From the NCBI RefSeq assembly GCF_003966125.1, contig NZ_RXMA01000023.1, forward strand, positions 1-64,000: DNA of 64,000 bases, read 5' to 3'. A program made the position numbers and the translations under genes. Origin of the DNA: Azospirillum griseum (GTDB lineage: Bacteria > Pseudomonadota > Alphaproteobacteria > Azospirillales > Azospirillaceae). Below are positions 17,571 through 26,795 of the stretch, piece after piece; within the stretch, counting starts at the first letter, position 1, and every line of letters starts with the position of its first letter. Under the pieces are notes generated by a model, which saw only the letters and a program-made list of their open reading frames with translations, was not told the origin of the DNA and did not search any database.

Positions 17571-18494
17571 TCACTGGACAGACGGAGCCATCGACGGCGC
17601 GCGTGCGTCCGCTGGCGGGGCGATGGATTCGGCCTCCTGCGCCAGCCACGCGCAAAAGCGGTCGGTCTTGCGGCTGCGCCGCCGCCACGCGGCGACATAG
17701 GCGTAGCCGCTGCGGTGGAAACCGCAAGGGGCCAGCAGGCGCCCGCCGCGCACCTCGTCGGCCACAAGATGCCACGGGGCCACGCACACCCCCAACCCGG
17801 CCAGCGCGGCTTCCAGGGTGTAATAGTAATGCTCGAATTCGATGCCCGAGCGGTCGGGGGCGGGCGGGGGCTGGTTGGTCAGCGCCGCCCACATCGTCCA
17901 GGCGTTGCTGCGGGTCTTGGTGTGCAGCCGGGGCAGGGACGACAGATCCGGCACCGTGCCGGTTGGCGCAGCGGTCAACAGGGATGGGGCGGCCACCAGC
18001 CCCAACCATTCGGCGAACAGCGGCTGGGTCCTGTCGGTCGGGGTGGCTTCCGGGGTCTCGTCCACCGTGATGAGGACGTCGAAGCGGTCGCTGGCCGTGC
18101 TCTGGTCGGTGGCGCGCAGGCGCACGTCGATGTCGGGATTGGCCGTGTTGAAGCGGTGCAGCCGGGGAATCAGCCACCGCATCAAGAAGGTGCTGAGGCA
18201 GGAGACGTCCAGGGTGGTGCCGTCGGAGTCGACGCAGGCGCGGACGGCGGTTTCCATCCGGTCGAACGCGTCGGTCAAACCGGGCAGCAGGGCCTGCCCC
18301 GCCTCGGTCAACACGGGACGGGCCTTGGAACCGCCGAACAGGGGCACGCCCAGCGTGTCTTCAAGCTGGCGGATCTGGCGGCTGACCGCGCCGTGGGTGA
18401 CGGCCAGTTCGTCGGCGGCGGCGCTCATCCGCCCCAGCCGGGCGGCGGCCTCGAACGCGCGCAGAGCGTTCAGGGAAGGAAGACGGCGTTTCAT
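17571..18494 (-). CDS. LysR-family regulator, GcvA-like
   Basis: 307 residues. It begins MKRRLPSLNALRAFEAAARLGRMSAAADELAVTHGAVSRQIRQLE in the pattern of the GcvA/AmpR subgroup, followed by an effector domain. It is divergent from the tautomerase gene, and a T-N11-A operator overlaps the region immediately before its own ATG, consistent with autoregulation and control of the neighbour. Effector unknown. Confidence 0.9.
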   Translation of the reverse strand: MKRRLPSLNALRAFEAAARLGRMSAAADELAVTHGAVSRQIRQLEDTLGVPLFGGSKARPVLTEAGQALLPGLTDAFDRMETAVRACVDSDGTTLDVSCLSTFLMRWLIPRLHRFNTANPDIDVRLRATDQSTASDRFDVLITVDETPEATPTDRTQPLFAEWLGLVAAPSLLTAAPTGTVPDLSSLPRLHTKTRSNAWTMWAALTNQPPPAPDRSGIEFEHYYYTLEAALAGLGVCVAPWHLVADEVRGGRLLAPCGFHRSGYAYVAAWRRRSRKTDRFCAWLAQEAESIAPPADARAPSMAPSVQ

Positions 18495-18498
18495 ACCG

Positions 18499-18511
18499 TG
18501 AGGTTATCTCA
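18499..18511. promoter_or_regulatory. LysR-type T-N11-A operator
   Basis: TGAGGTTATCTCA is exactly T-N11-A and is part of the perfect inverted repeat GTGAG-N5-CTCAC (18498-18512). It lies four bases before the LysR ATG and about 110 bases before the tautomerase gene, in the divergent intergenic region. Confidence 0.6.
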
Positions 18512-18619
18512 CAAAGGCGGTGCGGTGAAATCGCTTATGCCGATCCCGGATTCTTCCTAAACAGCGGGGACACGCGGCGTCAATCGCGTGGTTCGTTCCT
18601 GTTTTTCCATGAGGATGCC

Positions 18620-19027
18620 ATGCCGTTTGTCCGCACCAGCCTTCACAAAAACACGTCCAGGGAAAACCGCAAGGCCATCGTCGATGGCGTGCACCAGGCG
18701 TTGATCGACGCCATCGGCATGCCGGAGGATGAGCTGTTCAATCTGGTGTCCACCTATGACCCTGAGGATTTTTTCTACAGCCGGACGTTCAACGGAATCG
18801 CCCGCTCCGACCGGCTGGTGGTGGTGGAGATCACCCTGCGACGGGGGCGCAGCGACGCGATGAAGCGGGACATCTATGCCCGGATCGCCGCCAATTGTGA
18901 GGCGTCAATCGGCCTGTCGCCGCGCGACCTGTTCATTTTTCTGCACGAAAACGACCATTCGGATTGGTCGGTTGGCAACGGCGTGTGCGCGATGGCGCTG
19001 GTGCAGCAGCGCGGGCAGGATTCGTAA
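18620..19027 (+). CDS. Tautomerase-superfamily protein
   Basis: 135 residues, with Pro directly after Met (MPFVRTSLHKNTS), the catalytic N-terminal proline of the tautomerase superfamily, and a single long domain rather than a 60-residue unit, as in malonate-semialdehyde decarboxylase or cis-CaaD-like members. The conserved RRGRSDAMKRDIY segment supplies a basic residue. Likely acts on a small keto or halogenated acid. GAGG precedes the ATG. The divergent LysR gene probably controls it. Confidence 0.85.
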   Translation: MPFVRTSLHKNTSRENRKAIVDGVHQALIDAIGMPEDELFNLVSTYDPEDFFYSRTFNGIARSDRLVVVEITLRRGRSDAMKRDIYARIAANCEASIGLSPRDLFIFLHENDHSDWSVGNGVCAMALVQQRGQDS

Positions 19028-19095
19028 CAGCGACCGCGCCGGGGGGCTGGGCGTGGTTGAACGCGTCCAGCGCCCCCGGCGGGAACCGCAAAACC

Positions 19096-21603
19096 TCAGA
19101 ATTCCTTCCAATCATCGTCGTCGCTGACGCTGTGCTTCAGCACCGTGGACGGGCTGGGCGCGGCGGGGGGCGTGGTCGCCGCAACCGGGCGCAAGGCCGG
19201 ACGGGCGGCGGGTTTGCTGGCGGCGGCGCGCGGGGCGACCGGGGCGGTCTTGCCGGTGGCGCTGCGGGCCGGAGCCGGGCGTGTCGGGGCCGGACGGGTG
19301 GCGGCCACCGTGCGGGCCAGCGGCGCGGGGGCGGCGGCGCTGGGGCGGGCCGCCGCGTCGGCCCCGTCCAGTTGGAAGAAGCCGATCAGGCCCTTCAGAT
19401 CGCTGGCCTGCCCGCTCATCGCCTGGGCGGCGGCGGTGGTTTCCTCCACCAGCGCGGCGTTCTTCTGGGTCATCTCGTCCATGTTGGCGACGGCGGCGTT
19501 GATTTCGTCCAGCGCGGTCGCCTGCTCCGCCGAGGCCGAGGCCATTTCGGAGATCAGCGTCGCCACCTGATGCACGCCCGACACGATGCCGCCCAACGCG
19601 TCGCCCGCCTTCTTCACCAGATCGACGCCATCCTTCACCTGGGCGTCGCTGTCGGTGATCAGACCCTTGATCTCCTTCGACGCCTGGGCGGAGCGCTGGG
19701 CCAGTTGCCGAACCTCCTGCGCCACCACGGCGAAGCCGCGCCCGGCGTCGCCCGCGCGCGCCGCCTCCACCGCCGCGTTCAGCGCCAGCAGGTTGGTTTG
19801 GAAGGCGATCTCGTCGATCACCCCGATGATGTCGGTGATCTTGCGGCTGGAGTCCTCGATCCGCTTCATTGCCTCGATCGCCGATCCGGCGACGCCACCG
19901 CCCGATTCGGCGGCGGTGCGGGCCTCGGCCGCCATCACGTTGGCGCGCTGGGCGTTTTCGGCGTTGGAGCGCACGGTCGCCCCCAGCTCTTCCATGCTGG
20001 CGGCGGTTTCCTCCAGGCTGCTGGCCTGCTGTTCGGTGCGCTCGGCCAGATCGGAGGAGCCGAGCGAGACCTCGGCGGCGGCGGACGCGATGGTGTTGGC
20101 CGACGCGGTGATCTCGCCGACGATCTCCGCCAGCTTGGCCGAGGTGGCGTTGACGTCCGACTTCACCCGCTGGAACGCCCCGTGGTAATCGCGGGTGACG
20201 CGGCGGTTCAGGTCGCCCTGGGCCAGCGCGCTCAACACCTCGCCCAGATCGGCGATGACGCTTTGCACGGTGTCGGTCAGGCGGTTGATCCCCTCCGACA
20301 TGGATTTGTAGAAGCCATCCTTGCCCGCCAGATCGATCCGGCGTTCCAGATCGCCTTTCGAAACCGCGTCGATCAGACTGGCGATTTCCTGGCCGATGGC
20401 CTGTTCGCGGGCGCGTTGGGCCTCGGTGGCCTGGCGTTCCGCCTCCAGACGAGCTCGTTCGGCCTCGTCCATCCGCTGTTTCTCGATGGCGTTGTCCTTG
20501 AAGACCTGGACCGCCTTGGCCATCTGGCCGATCTCGTCACGGTTTTCCTGCGCCGGGATGGCGACGGACAGATTGCCCGCCGCCAGATCGGTCATCGCCC
20601 CGGTCATCGACACCACCGGCCGCACGATGGAACGCGCGGTCAGGAAGGCGACCAGCAGACCAACGACGAACGCCACCAGGGCAACGGCGGTGACGAAGGT
20701 GGTGGTCTGCGCCATCGTCGCTTCCATGTCGCTCTGCACCGCCTTGCGCGATTCGTTTTGCGAGGCGAGCGTCTTGGCGGCCAGCGCGGCGAATTCTTCG
20801 GCTTCGGCGGGCATGGTGGTGAAGGCCAGCGTCTGGGTGTCGTTCACCACTGACACGAGGCGGGCGAACACATCCAGATAGCGGGTGGTCTGCTGAACCG
20901 CCTCTTCCGCCAGCTTGCGCCGGGCCGGGTTGGACTGGCGTTCCACCAGTGTGGCCAGTGTCGTGCGCAGGGTGTCGTTCCGCCCGCGCGCCTCGTCGAT
21001 GTATTTCTGATTCGGCTCGGTCAGGAAGCGTTGGGCGCTGATGCGCGCCAGCATCAGCTTTTCCACCGCCAAGCCGGACGCGGAGGCGGAGTCGAGGTCG
21101 CCGTCGGCGGTGGCGCTGGCGATCATCTGGCTGATGGCTTCGCGCGCCTTGGTGCCGCTCGGGTTCAGATCCTTCTCGACCAGATCGTCGCGCCGCTCCC
21201 GCACGTCGACCAGCTTGGCGAAATTGGCGGTGTAGCTGTCAAGAATCTGGAGCATGCGTTCCAGGTTGGCGCGGCGACCGGGATCCAGCGCGGCGTCGCG
21301 GTTGACGCGCATGGTGGTGGCCACCTTCGCCAACTGGTTGCGGATCGGTTCGATCAACGCGTTGTTGCCGTTGAACGAGTAGGTCACGATGGTGCGGCGC
21401 AGGTCGGCCAATTCAAACTCAGCCTCGCTCAACCGCAGGGAGTTGTTGGAGATGGTCGAATAGCGCCCGAACCGCGCGTCGATGTCGGTCATGGCGCGGA
21501 CGCCGAAGAACGCGACCGCTCCCAACAGGGCAAGGATCAGGAGGAAGCCGACGTAAATGCGGGTTCCCACCGTGAAGCGTCCGGCGAATGAGGCGTTTTG
21601 CAT
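19096..21603 (-). CDS. Methyl-accepting chemotaxis protein with CheR-docking tail
   Basis: 835 residues. Layout: TM1 (about 17-38), a long periplasmic helical sensor of about 260 residues rich in Arg/Leu, TM2 (about 300-325, VALVAFVVGLLVAFLTA), HAMP, a second HAMP-like stretch, then the signalling domain with the highly conserved hairpin tip (AFQTNLLALNAAVEAARAG and GFAVVAQEVRQLAQRSA). After an Ala/Pro-rich linker the protein ends DDDWKEF, which fits the W-x-x-F pentapeptide that docks CheR/CheB. Ligand unknown. The ATG at 21603 starts just before TM1; the frame stays open upstream without homology. Confidence 0.92.
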   Translation of the reverse strand: MQNASFAGRFTVGTRIYVGFLLILALLGAVAFFGVRAMTDIDARFGRYSTISNNSLRLSEAEFELADLRRTIVTYSFNGNNALIEPIRNQLAKVATTMRVNRDAALDPGRRANLERMLQILDSYTANFAKLVDVRERRDDLVEKDLNPSGTKAREAISQMIASATADGDLDSASASGLAVEKLMLARISAQRFLTEPNQKYIDEARGRNDTLRTTLATLVERQSNPARRKLAEEAVQQTTRYLDVFARLVSVVNDTQTLAFTTMPAEAEEFAALAAKTLASQNESRKAVQSDMEATMAQTTTFVTAVALVAFVVGLLVAFLTARSIVRPVVSMTGAMTDLAAGNLSVAIPAQENRDEIGQMAKAVQVFKDNAIEKQRMDEAERARLEAERQATEAQRAREQAIGQEIASLIDAVSKGDLERRIDLAGKDGFYKSMSEGINRLTDTVQSVIADLGEVLSALAQGDLNRRVTRDYHGAFQRVKSDVNATSAKLAEIVGEITASANTIASAAAEVSLGSSDLAERTEQQASSLEETAASMEELGATVRSNAENAQRANVMAAEARTAAESGGGVAGSAIEAMKRIEDSSRKITDIIGVIDEIAFQTNLLALNAAVEAARAGDAGRGFAVVAQEVRQLAQRSAQASKEIKGLITDSDAQVKDGVDLVKKAGDALGGIVSGVHQVATLISEMASASAEQATALDEINAAVANMDEMTQKNAALVEETTAAAQAMSGQASDLKGLIGFFQLDGADAAARPSAAAPAPLARTVAATRPAPTRPAPARSATGKTAPVAPRAAASKPAARPALRPVAATTPPAAPSPSTVLKHSVSDDDDWKEF

Positions 21604-21857
21604 GATCGGTCTGGCCTTGATCTGCGGGTCGGGATCGGCGGGTCGGGGCGCGTGGCGATGCTCTGCCGACGCTAGGGTAAAGAGGTTTTCCAATCCTTGC
21701 CAAGGGTTGTTCCATGACAATCGGGCAAAACCATGAGGTTCAATGACACACGGCGCGCGGCGGAACAAAAGCGACGCGCGGGCTTTGACGCCGGGGCCGG
21801 GACGACTAGGTTAGGTCCCGCGCCCGTCCCCCCCGTCCTTACGCGATTGATCCCCCC

Positions 21858-23747
21858 ATGCGCCGCAGCCTGCCGTCCTCGCCCGACCAAACCCCGTTTG
21901 CCGCCCGCAGCCCCGGTTCCCCCGGCGTGATCCGGTCGCTCTTCCCTTACATCTGGCCGACGGATTCGCTGGAAACCCGGCTGCGGGTGGTGGTGGCGAT
22001 GCTGCTGCTGATCGGGGCGAAGGTCGCCAACGTCTTCATCCCCATCTTCTACAAGCACGCCATCGACGCCCTGACGCCGGGGGCGACGGTCGGCGGGGCC
22101 AACGCGGTGCTGACCGTGCCGTTGGGGCTGATCCTGGCCTATGGCCTGGCGCGCGTCGCCTCGCTGGTGTTCGCCGAACTGCGCGACGCCGTGTTCGCCA
22201 CGGTGGCGCAGCGGACGATTCGCCGGGTCGCCCTGTCGGTGTTCCGCCATCTGCACGCGCTGTCCCTGCGCTTTCACCTGGAACGCCAGACCGGCGGCCT
22301 GACCCGCTCGCTGGAGCGCGGCACGCGGGCCATCGAATCGCTGTTGCGCTACACCCTGTTTTCCATCGCCCCGACGCTGGTGGAAATCGCGCTGGTCTGC
22401 GGCGTGCTGTGGAGCCTGTTCAGCGGGTGGTTCGCGCTGGCCACTTTCGTGACGGTGGCGGGCTACATCCTCTACACCTTCTTCGTGTCGGAATGGCGCA
22501 TCCAGTTCCGCCGGGTGATGAACGACACCGACAGCAAGGCCAACACCAAGGCCATCGACAGCCTGCTGAATTTCGAGACGGTCAAGTATTTCGGCAACGA
22601 GGACCACGAGGCGCGCCGCTACGACAGCGCCCTGCAATCCTATGAAAAGGCGGCGGTGCGCAGCCAGCAGAGCCTGTCCCTGCTGAACATCGGCCAGTCG
22701 GCGATCATCTCCATCGGTCTGGCGCTGGTGATGGGGATGGCGGCCAACGGCATCGTGCAGGGAACCATGTCGCTGGGCGATTTCGTGCTGGTGAACACCT
22801 ATCTGCTGCAGCTTTACCAGCCGCTGAACTTCTTCGGCGTCGTCTATCGCGAGATCAAGCAATCGCTGACCGACATCGAATCGATGGTCACGCTGCTGGG
22901 CGTGGACCGCGAGGTGGACGACGCGCCGGGCGCGCCCGCCCTGGCGGTGGACGGGGCCGAACTGCGGTTCGAGGGGGTCGAGTTCGGCTATGACCCGCGC
23001 CGCCCGATCCTGAAGGGTGTCAGCTTCACCGTTCCGGCGGGCAAGACGGTGGCCATCGTCGGCCCCTCGGGGGCGGGGAAATCCACCATCAGCCGCCTGC
23101 TGTTCCGCTTTTACGACACCAACGCCGGGCGGGTGCTGATCGACGGCCAGGACATCCGGGGCGTGACGCAAACCTCCCTGCGCGCGGCCATCGGCATCGT
23201 CCCGCAGGACACCGTCCTGTTCAACGACACCGTGTTCTACAACATCGCCTATGGCCGCGTCGGGGCCAGCCCGGCGGAGGTCGAACAGGCCGCCCGCCTC
23301 GCCCACATCCATGACTTCGTGATGAGTCTGCCCGACGGGTACCAGACCATGGTCGGAGAGCGCGGCTTGAAGCTGTCGGGCGGGGAAAAGCAGCGGGTGG
23401 CCATCGCCCGCACCATCCTGAAGAACCCGGCGATCCTGTTGTTCGACGAGGCCACCAGCGCGCTGGACACCCACACCGAACGGGAAATCCAAGCCAACCT
23501 GCGCGAGGTCAGCCGGGGCCGCACCACGCTGGTCATCGCCCACCGCCTGTCCACCGTGATCGACGCCGACGACATCCTGGTGCTGGAGGCCGGGCGCGTC
23601 ATCGAACGCGGGCGTCACGCGGAGTTGCTGGCGGCGAACGGGGCCTATGCCGCGCTGTGGACCCGGCAGCAGGAAGCCACCCAGGGCGCGGCGTTGGCGG
23701 GTGATGCGTCTGCGGGCGATGCGGTGCCGGAGGTGGTGGTGGGGTGA
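21858..23747 (+). CDS. Atm1-type ABC exporter (fused permease and ATPase)
   Basis: 629 residues: about six membrane helices (residues 35-320) and a C-terminal ATPase with Walker A GPSGAGKST, signature LSGGEKQRVAI and Walker B ILLFDEATSALD. The N-terminal pattern (SLFPYIWPTDSLETRLRVV, KVANVFIPIFYKHAIDALT, SLLNFETVKYFGNEDHE) matches the Atm1/HMT1 group, which exports glutathione-linked metals or sulfur compounds across the inner membrane. Works as a homodimer. The ATG is followed by a Pro-rich, poorly conserved N terminus. Confidence 0.93.
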   Translation: MRRSLPSSPDQTPFAARSPGSPGVIRSLFPYIWPTDSLETRLRVVVAMLLLIGAKVANVFIPIFYKHAIDALTPGATVGGANAVLTVPLGLILAYGLARVASLVFAELRDAVFATVAQRTIRRVALSVFRHLHALSLRFHLERQTGGLTRSLERGTRAIESLLRYTLFSIAPTLVEIALVCGVLWSLFSGWFALATFVTVAGYILYTFFVSEWRIQFRRVMNDTDSKANTKAIDSLLNFETVKYFGNEDHEARRYDSALQSYEKAAVRSQQSLSLLNIGQSAIISIGLALVMGMAANGIVQGTMSLGDFVLVNTYLLQLYQPLNFFGVVYREIKQSLTDIESMVTLLGVDREVDDAPGAPALAVDGAELRFEGVEFGYDPRRPILKGVSFTVPAGKTVAIVGPSGAGKSTISRLLFRFYDTNAGRVLIDGQDIRGVTQTSLRAAIGIVPQDTVLFNDTVFYNIAYGRVGASPAEVEQAARLAHIHDFVMSLPDGYQTMVGERGLKLSGGEKQRVAIARTILKNPAILLFDEATSALDTHTEREIQANLREVSRGRTTLVIAHRLSTVIDADDILVLEAGRVIERGRHAELLAANGAYAALWTRQQEATQGAALAGDASAGDAVPEVVVG

Positions 23748-23758
23748 AAGAAAGTTTC

Positions 23759-23975
23759 TGACGCCGATGAACACAGATAAACACAGATTTAGAAAGATAC
23801 GGAATATAGAGAATCAGATGATTTTTTCGTGTGCGCTCTTTTTCCGTGTGCGCTCTGGCGTGTTTCGTTCAATCCTGAGTATTCCCCAGAACAATTCTGA
23901 TCGACGTCAGGATTGATCAGAATGTGAAACCACGCATCCGCGTTCATCTGTGTCCATCTGTGTTCATCGGTGTCA
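23759..23975. repeat. MITE-like inverted-repeat element, copy 1
   Basis: An AT-rich island of 217 bases whose ends are inverted copies: TGACGCCGATGAACACAGAT at the left and, read from the right on the other strand, TGACACCGATGAACACAGAT. Between them there is no ORF; it includes a direct repeat of CGTGTGCGCTCT (near 23828 and 23845) and a short palindromic CAGAA/TTCTG stretch. A related element lies at 44244-44374. Size, ends and lack of a gene fit a non-autonomous miniature element. It separates the Atm1 gene from meaB; no other gene is present in this 368-base gap. Confidence 0.65.
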
Positions 23976-24115
23976 AAACAAACCCCCATCCCAGCTCCCC
24001 GCCTCACCCAAGCGCGGCGTCTCAGCGTGGCACCCATCTGCGACACCTCCCCCCGTGCCGCCGCTGCGCCAAGGGCTTTATCCGCAGCGCGGCCGCGGGT
24101 AGGGTGCCGGGACCG

Positions 24116-25144
24116 ATGACCACCGCAGCGGCTGCCGACCCGACCATGCCCGATCCCATCGACACCAACCCGCAGGCGCTGGCCGAGGCTGTGCGCGCCG
24201 GGGACCGCCGGGCGTTGGCCCGCGCCATCACGCTGATCGAATCGACCCGTGCGGATCACCGCGCCAGCGCCGACGCGCTGCTCGCCGCCCTGCTGCCGCA
24301 CACCGGCCAGTCGGTGCGGTTGGGGATTTCCGGCGTGCCGGGGGTGGGGAAATCCACCTTCATCGAGGCGTTCGGCCTGCACGTCATCGGGCTGGGCCAC
24401 AAGGTCGCGGTGCTGGCGGTCGATCCGTCCTCGCAGCGCACCGGCGGGTCGATCCTGGGCGACAAGACCCGCATGGTCGATCTGTCGCGGGAGGCCAACG
24501 CCTTCATCCGCCCCTCGCCCGCCGGGGCGACGCTGGGCGGGGTGGCGCGGCGCACGCGCGAGGCGATGCTGATCTGCGAGGCGGCGGGCTTCGACGTCAT
24601 CCTGGTGGAGACGGTCGGCGTCGGCCAATCGGAAACCGCCGTCGCCGACATGGTGGATCTGTTCATGCTGCTGCTGCTGCCCGCCGGTGGCGACGAGTTG
24701 CAGGGCATCAAGAAGGGTATCGTCGAACTGGCCGATCTGGTCGTGGTCAACAAGGCCGACGGTGATCTGACCGCCACCGCCCGCCACACGGTGGCCGATT
24801 ACCGCCACGCGCTGATGCTGCTGCGCCACGGCGATTGGCGGGTCCCGGTGCTGAGCTGTTCGGCGGTGCACAAGATCGGGGTTGACGAGGTGTGGGCCAC
24901 CATTGGCGCGCACCGGGAACTGACCGAGGCGAACGGCCAGCGCGACCGCCGTCGGGCCGAACAGGCGCGCGCCTGGCTGTGGAGCGAGATCCGCGAAACC
25001 CTGATCGACCGCTTCCGCGCCCATCCGGCGGTGCGGGCCGATCTGGCGCGACTCGAGGACGCGGTGACGCAGGGCGCGGTCATCCCGACCACGGCGGCGC
25101 GGGCGTTGCTGGGGCAGTTCCTGGGCGATGCGCCGCCGGTGTAA
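24116..25144 (+). CDS. meaB: Methylmalonyl-CoA mutase-associated GTPase MeaB
   Basis: 342 residues from ATG 24116 (ATG 24146 is also possible). It is a G3E-type P-loop GTPase of the MeaB/ArgK family: Walker [11 protein letters not shown], a switch segment [18 protein letters not shown], and the guanine-specificity motif NKADGD. MeaB protects and reloads adenosylcobalamin on methylmalonyl-CoA mutase. The mutase genes are not in the window. It stands alone behind the MITE-like element and before the phasin gene. Confidence 0.92.
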   Translation: MTTAAAADPTMPDPIDTNPQALAEAVRAGDRRALARAITLIESTRADHRASADALLAALLPHTGQSVRLGISGVPGVGKSTFIEAFGLHVIGLGHKVAVLAVDPSSQRTGGSILGDKTRMVDLSREANAFIRPSPAGATLGGVARRTREAMLICEAAGFDVILVETVGVGQSETAVADMVDLFMLLLLPAGGDELQGIKKGIVELADLVVVNKADGDLTATARHTVADYRHALMLLRHGDWRVPVLSCSAVHKIGVDEVWATIGAHRELTEANGQRDRRRAEQARAWLWSEIRETLIDRFRAHPAVRADLARLEDAVTQGAVIPTTAARALLGQFLGDAPPV

Positions 25145-25193
25145 GCGCGTTGGTGTGGCGGGCGTGACGGGCGGAAAGGCGCGGTTTCGCTAA

Positions 25194-25226
25194 TGTTGCA
25201 ATGCAACATTTTCGTTGCGTTGCAGC
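25194..25226 (+). promoter_or_regulatory. Two PhaR-like operators before the phasin gene
   Basis: TGTTGCAATGCAACA (25194-25208) is a perfect 7-1-7 palindrome. Six bases on, GTTGCGTTGCAGC (25214-25226) is a second, imperfect copy. PhaR repressors of polyhydroxybutyrate granules bind TTGC-N-GCAA/CTGC-N3-GCAG type sites before phasin genes, so this placement, about 150 bases before a phasin start, is persuasive but unproved. Confidence 0.6.
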
Positions 25227-25369
25227 GCGGGTGGCGGTACTGTCCATCAAGCGGGAAAGGGGCGTCCGTGTGGGCGCTTGGGCGAACGGTTGCCCGCAGT
25301 CTCCTGGGGTTTGCCGGAGCGGCCTTTCCGTTTCCGCCACGCTGATTCGTCCATGGGAGACAACGCACC

Positions 25370-26146
25370 ATGACCGCCGCCCCCTTTTACGGCCTGTTCG
25401 CGCAGGCTGGCACGCTCGCCAAATCCAACGCCGAAACCACCGCCGCCAAGTCGGCCCGCGTCGCCGCGCTGATGCAGGACGGCTACCGCCGTTGGTACGA
25501 CGGTGTGACCGGTTCGCTGTCCGACGCCGGGCGTCTGGCCGGTGGCCTGGGCAAGGCCCGCACCCCCGCCGATCTGGCCGCGCTGCACCGCGAATGGCTG
25601 ACCGCCACCCAGGCCCGCGTCACCGAAGGGGTGCAGGGGCTGTTGGACGTCTCGGCCAAACTCGCCGCTGAGGTGGCGGTGTTGCCGACCTCTGTTCTGC
25701 CGGTTGGGGGCGTGGCCGTGACGGTCAAGCCGGTCGGCCCCATCGTGCTGCGGGCGGAAACCATCGAAGACGAGCCGCAGCCGGTTGCGGCCGTGGTGGT
25801 CGACGCGGTGGCGGTCGACGCCGTGGAGGTCGTGGTTGCCCCGGTTGAGGTCGCCCCGGTCGTGGTGGAAGCGGTTGCGCCCGCGCCGGAAGAGGTTCCG
25901 GTGGAAGCCCCGGCGGCTGACCCTGTTGTGGCCGAGGCTGTTGTGGTTGAGGCTGTTGCGGTCGAGGCCCCGGTGGTCGAAACCGTGGCCGAATCGGTCG
26001 TCGTCGCTGCGACTCCCGACGCCGCTCCGGTCGAAGAGACGGTCGCCTCGGTGGTGGACGCTGCCCCGGTCGCGGCGAAGCCGCCGGTGCGCAACGCCGC
26101 CGTGCGCCGCACGGGTGGCCGTGGCAAGACCGGCCTGTCGCGTTGA
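25370..26146 (+). CDS. Phasin-family protein with Ala/Val/Glu tail and basic end
   Basis: 258 residues. Residues 1-105 are a helical phasin-like domain (FYGLFAQAGTLAKSNAETTAAKSARVAALMQDGYRRWYDG) that would coat polyhydroxyalkanoate granules. Residues about 135-235 are an acidic repeat of V-V-E-A-V/P-V-E-A units, and the last 20 residues are basic (RRTGGRGKTGLSR). This layout resembles PhaF-type phasins whose basic histone-like tail binds DNA and helps share granules between daughter cells, though the tail here is much shorter. GGGAGA precedes the ATG, and two PhaR-like operators lie upstream. Confidence 0.75.
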   Translation: MTAAPFYGLFAQAGTLAKSNAETTAAKSARVAALMQDGYRRWYDGVTGSLSDAGRLAGGLGKARTPADLAALHREWLTATQARVTEGVQGLLDVSAKLAAEVAVLPTSVLPVGGVAVTVKPVGPIVLRAETIEDEPQPVAAVVVDAVAVDAVEVVVAPVEVAPVVVEAVAPAPEEVPVEAPAADPVVAEAVVVEAVAVEAPVVETVAESVVVAATPDAAPVEETVASVVDAAPVAAKPPVRNAAVRRTGGRGKTGLSR

Positions 26147-26250
26147 ACACAGTCCATCGCGCCGCCGTCTCTTGGCTTTGTTGAGGGACGGGGCGCGGTT
26201 CGACTCTGGGGGGATCGCGGATTCTCGGCTTTGTTCTCGCGGATCTGTCC

Positions 26251-26280
26251 TTGACGACCCCTCTTTTGTTCGACTATATA
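26251..26280 (+). promoter_or_regulatory. Sigma-70 type promoter of rpmB
   Basis: TTGACG (26251-26256) and TATATA (26275-26280) are 18 bases apart. It is the best -35/-10 pair before rpmB and gives a leader of about 60 bases. Confidence 0.65.
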
Positions 26281-26347
26281 GCGGCCTCCTTCGGGCGGTT
26301 CTCCGCCCGTCACCGGGTTTCATTTGTTCAAGTAAAGGATAAGTCCG

Positions 26348-26647
26348 ATGGCACGTCGGTGCTCCGTGACTGGCAAAGGCACGCAGTTTGGCAACAACGT
26401 CAGCCACGCCAACAACAAGAATCGCCGCCGCTTCCAGCCGAACCTCCAGGACACCTCGCTGCTGAGCGACGCTCTGGGTTCGATGGTGCGTCTGCGCCTC
26501 TCGGTCCACGCGATCCGTTCGATTGAGCACAAGGGCGGCCTCGACGCCTTCCTGCTCGACGCCAAGGACGCGCTGCTGAGCGACGACGCCCGCCGCGTCA
26601 AGCGCCGCATCGCCAAGGCCCAGGAAAAGGCCCAGGCCGCCGCCTGA
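26348..26647 (+). CDS. rpmB: 50S ribosomal protein L28
   Basis: 99 residues, the usual length for alphaproteobacterial L28, with the conserved start [24 protein letters not shown] and the RRRFQPNLQ segment that contacts 23S rRNA. AAAGGATAAGTCCG precedes the ATG. A good promoter lies upstream and a hairpin terminator downstream, so it is monocistronic. Codon choice is strongly biased to C-ending codons, as expected for a highly expressed gene. Confidence 0.97.
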   Translation: MARRCSVTGKGTQFGNNVSHANNKNRRRFQPNLQDTSLLSDALGSMVRLRLSVHAIRSIEHKGGLDAFLLDAKDALLSDDARRVKRRIAKAQEKAQAAA

Positions 26648-26737
26648 TTGGCTGCGCGCACCGGTCGGGGCGGTTCCGCCCCGCCGACACAGGTTTTGTG
26701 CGCTTACAGGACGAATCCGACTCCCGGTTGAGAGCGG

Positions 26738-26769
26738 CGCGCGATTTCCCAAACGGAAATCGCGCGTTT
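26738..26769 (+). terminator. Terminator after rpmB
   Basis: CGCGCGATTTCC pairs perfectly with GGAAATCGCGCG across a 5-base loop, followed by TTTCGT. It is a strong stem with a weak T-tail and separates rpmB from the convergent recX. Confidence 0.6.
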
Positions 26770-26795
26770 CGTCGTGTCCGAACCGCGCGTGATGC

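Noticed and set aside
18964..20853. Long plus-strand frame opposite the chemoreceptor
   Set aside because: Shadow frame: repetitive Arg/Gly composition, no ribosome site, and the chemoreceptor on the other strand is certain.
21672..23774. 700-codon minus-strand frame opposite the Atm1-type gene
   Set aside because: Shadow frame rich in His/Gln/Arg; the ABC exporter motifs on the plus strand are complete.
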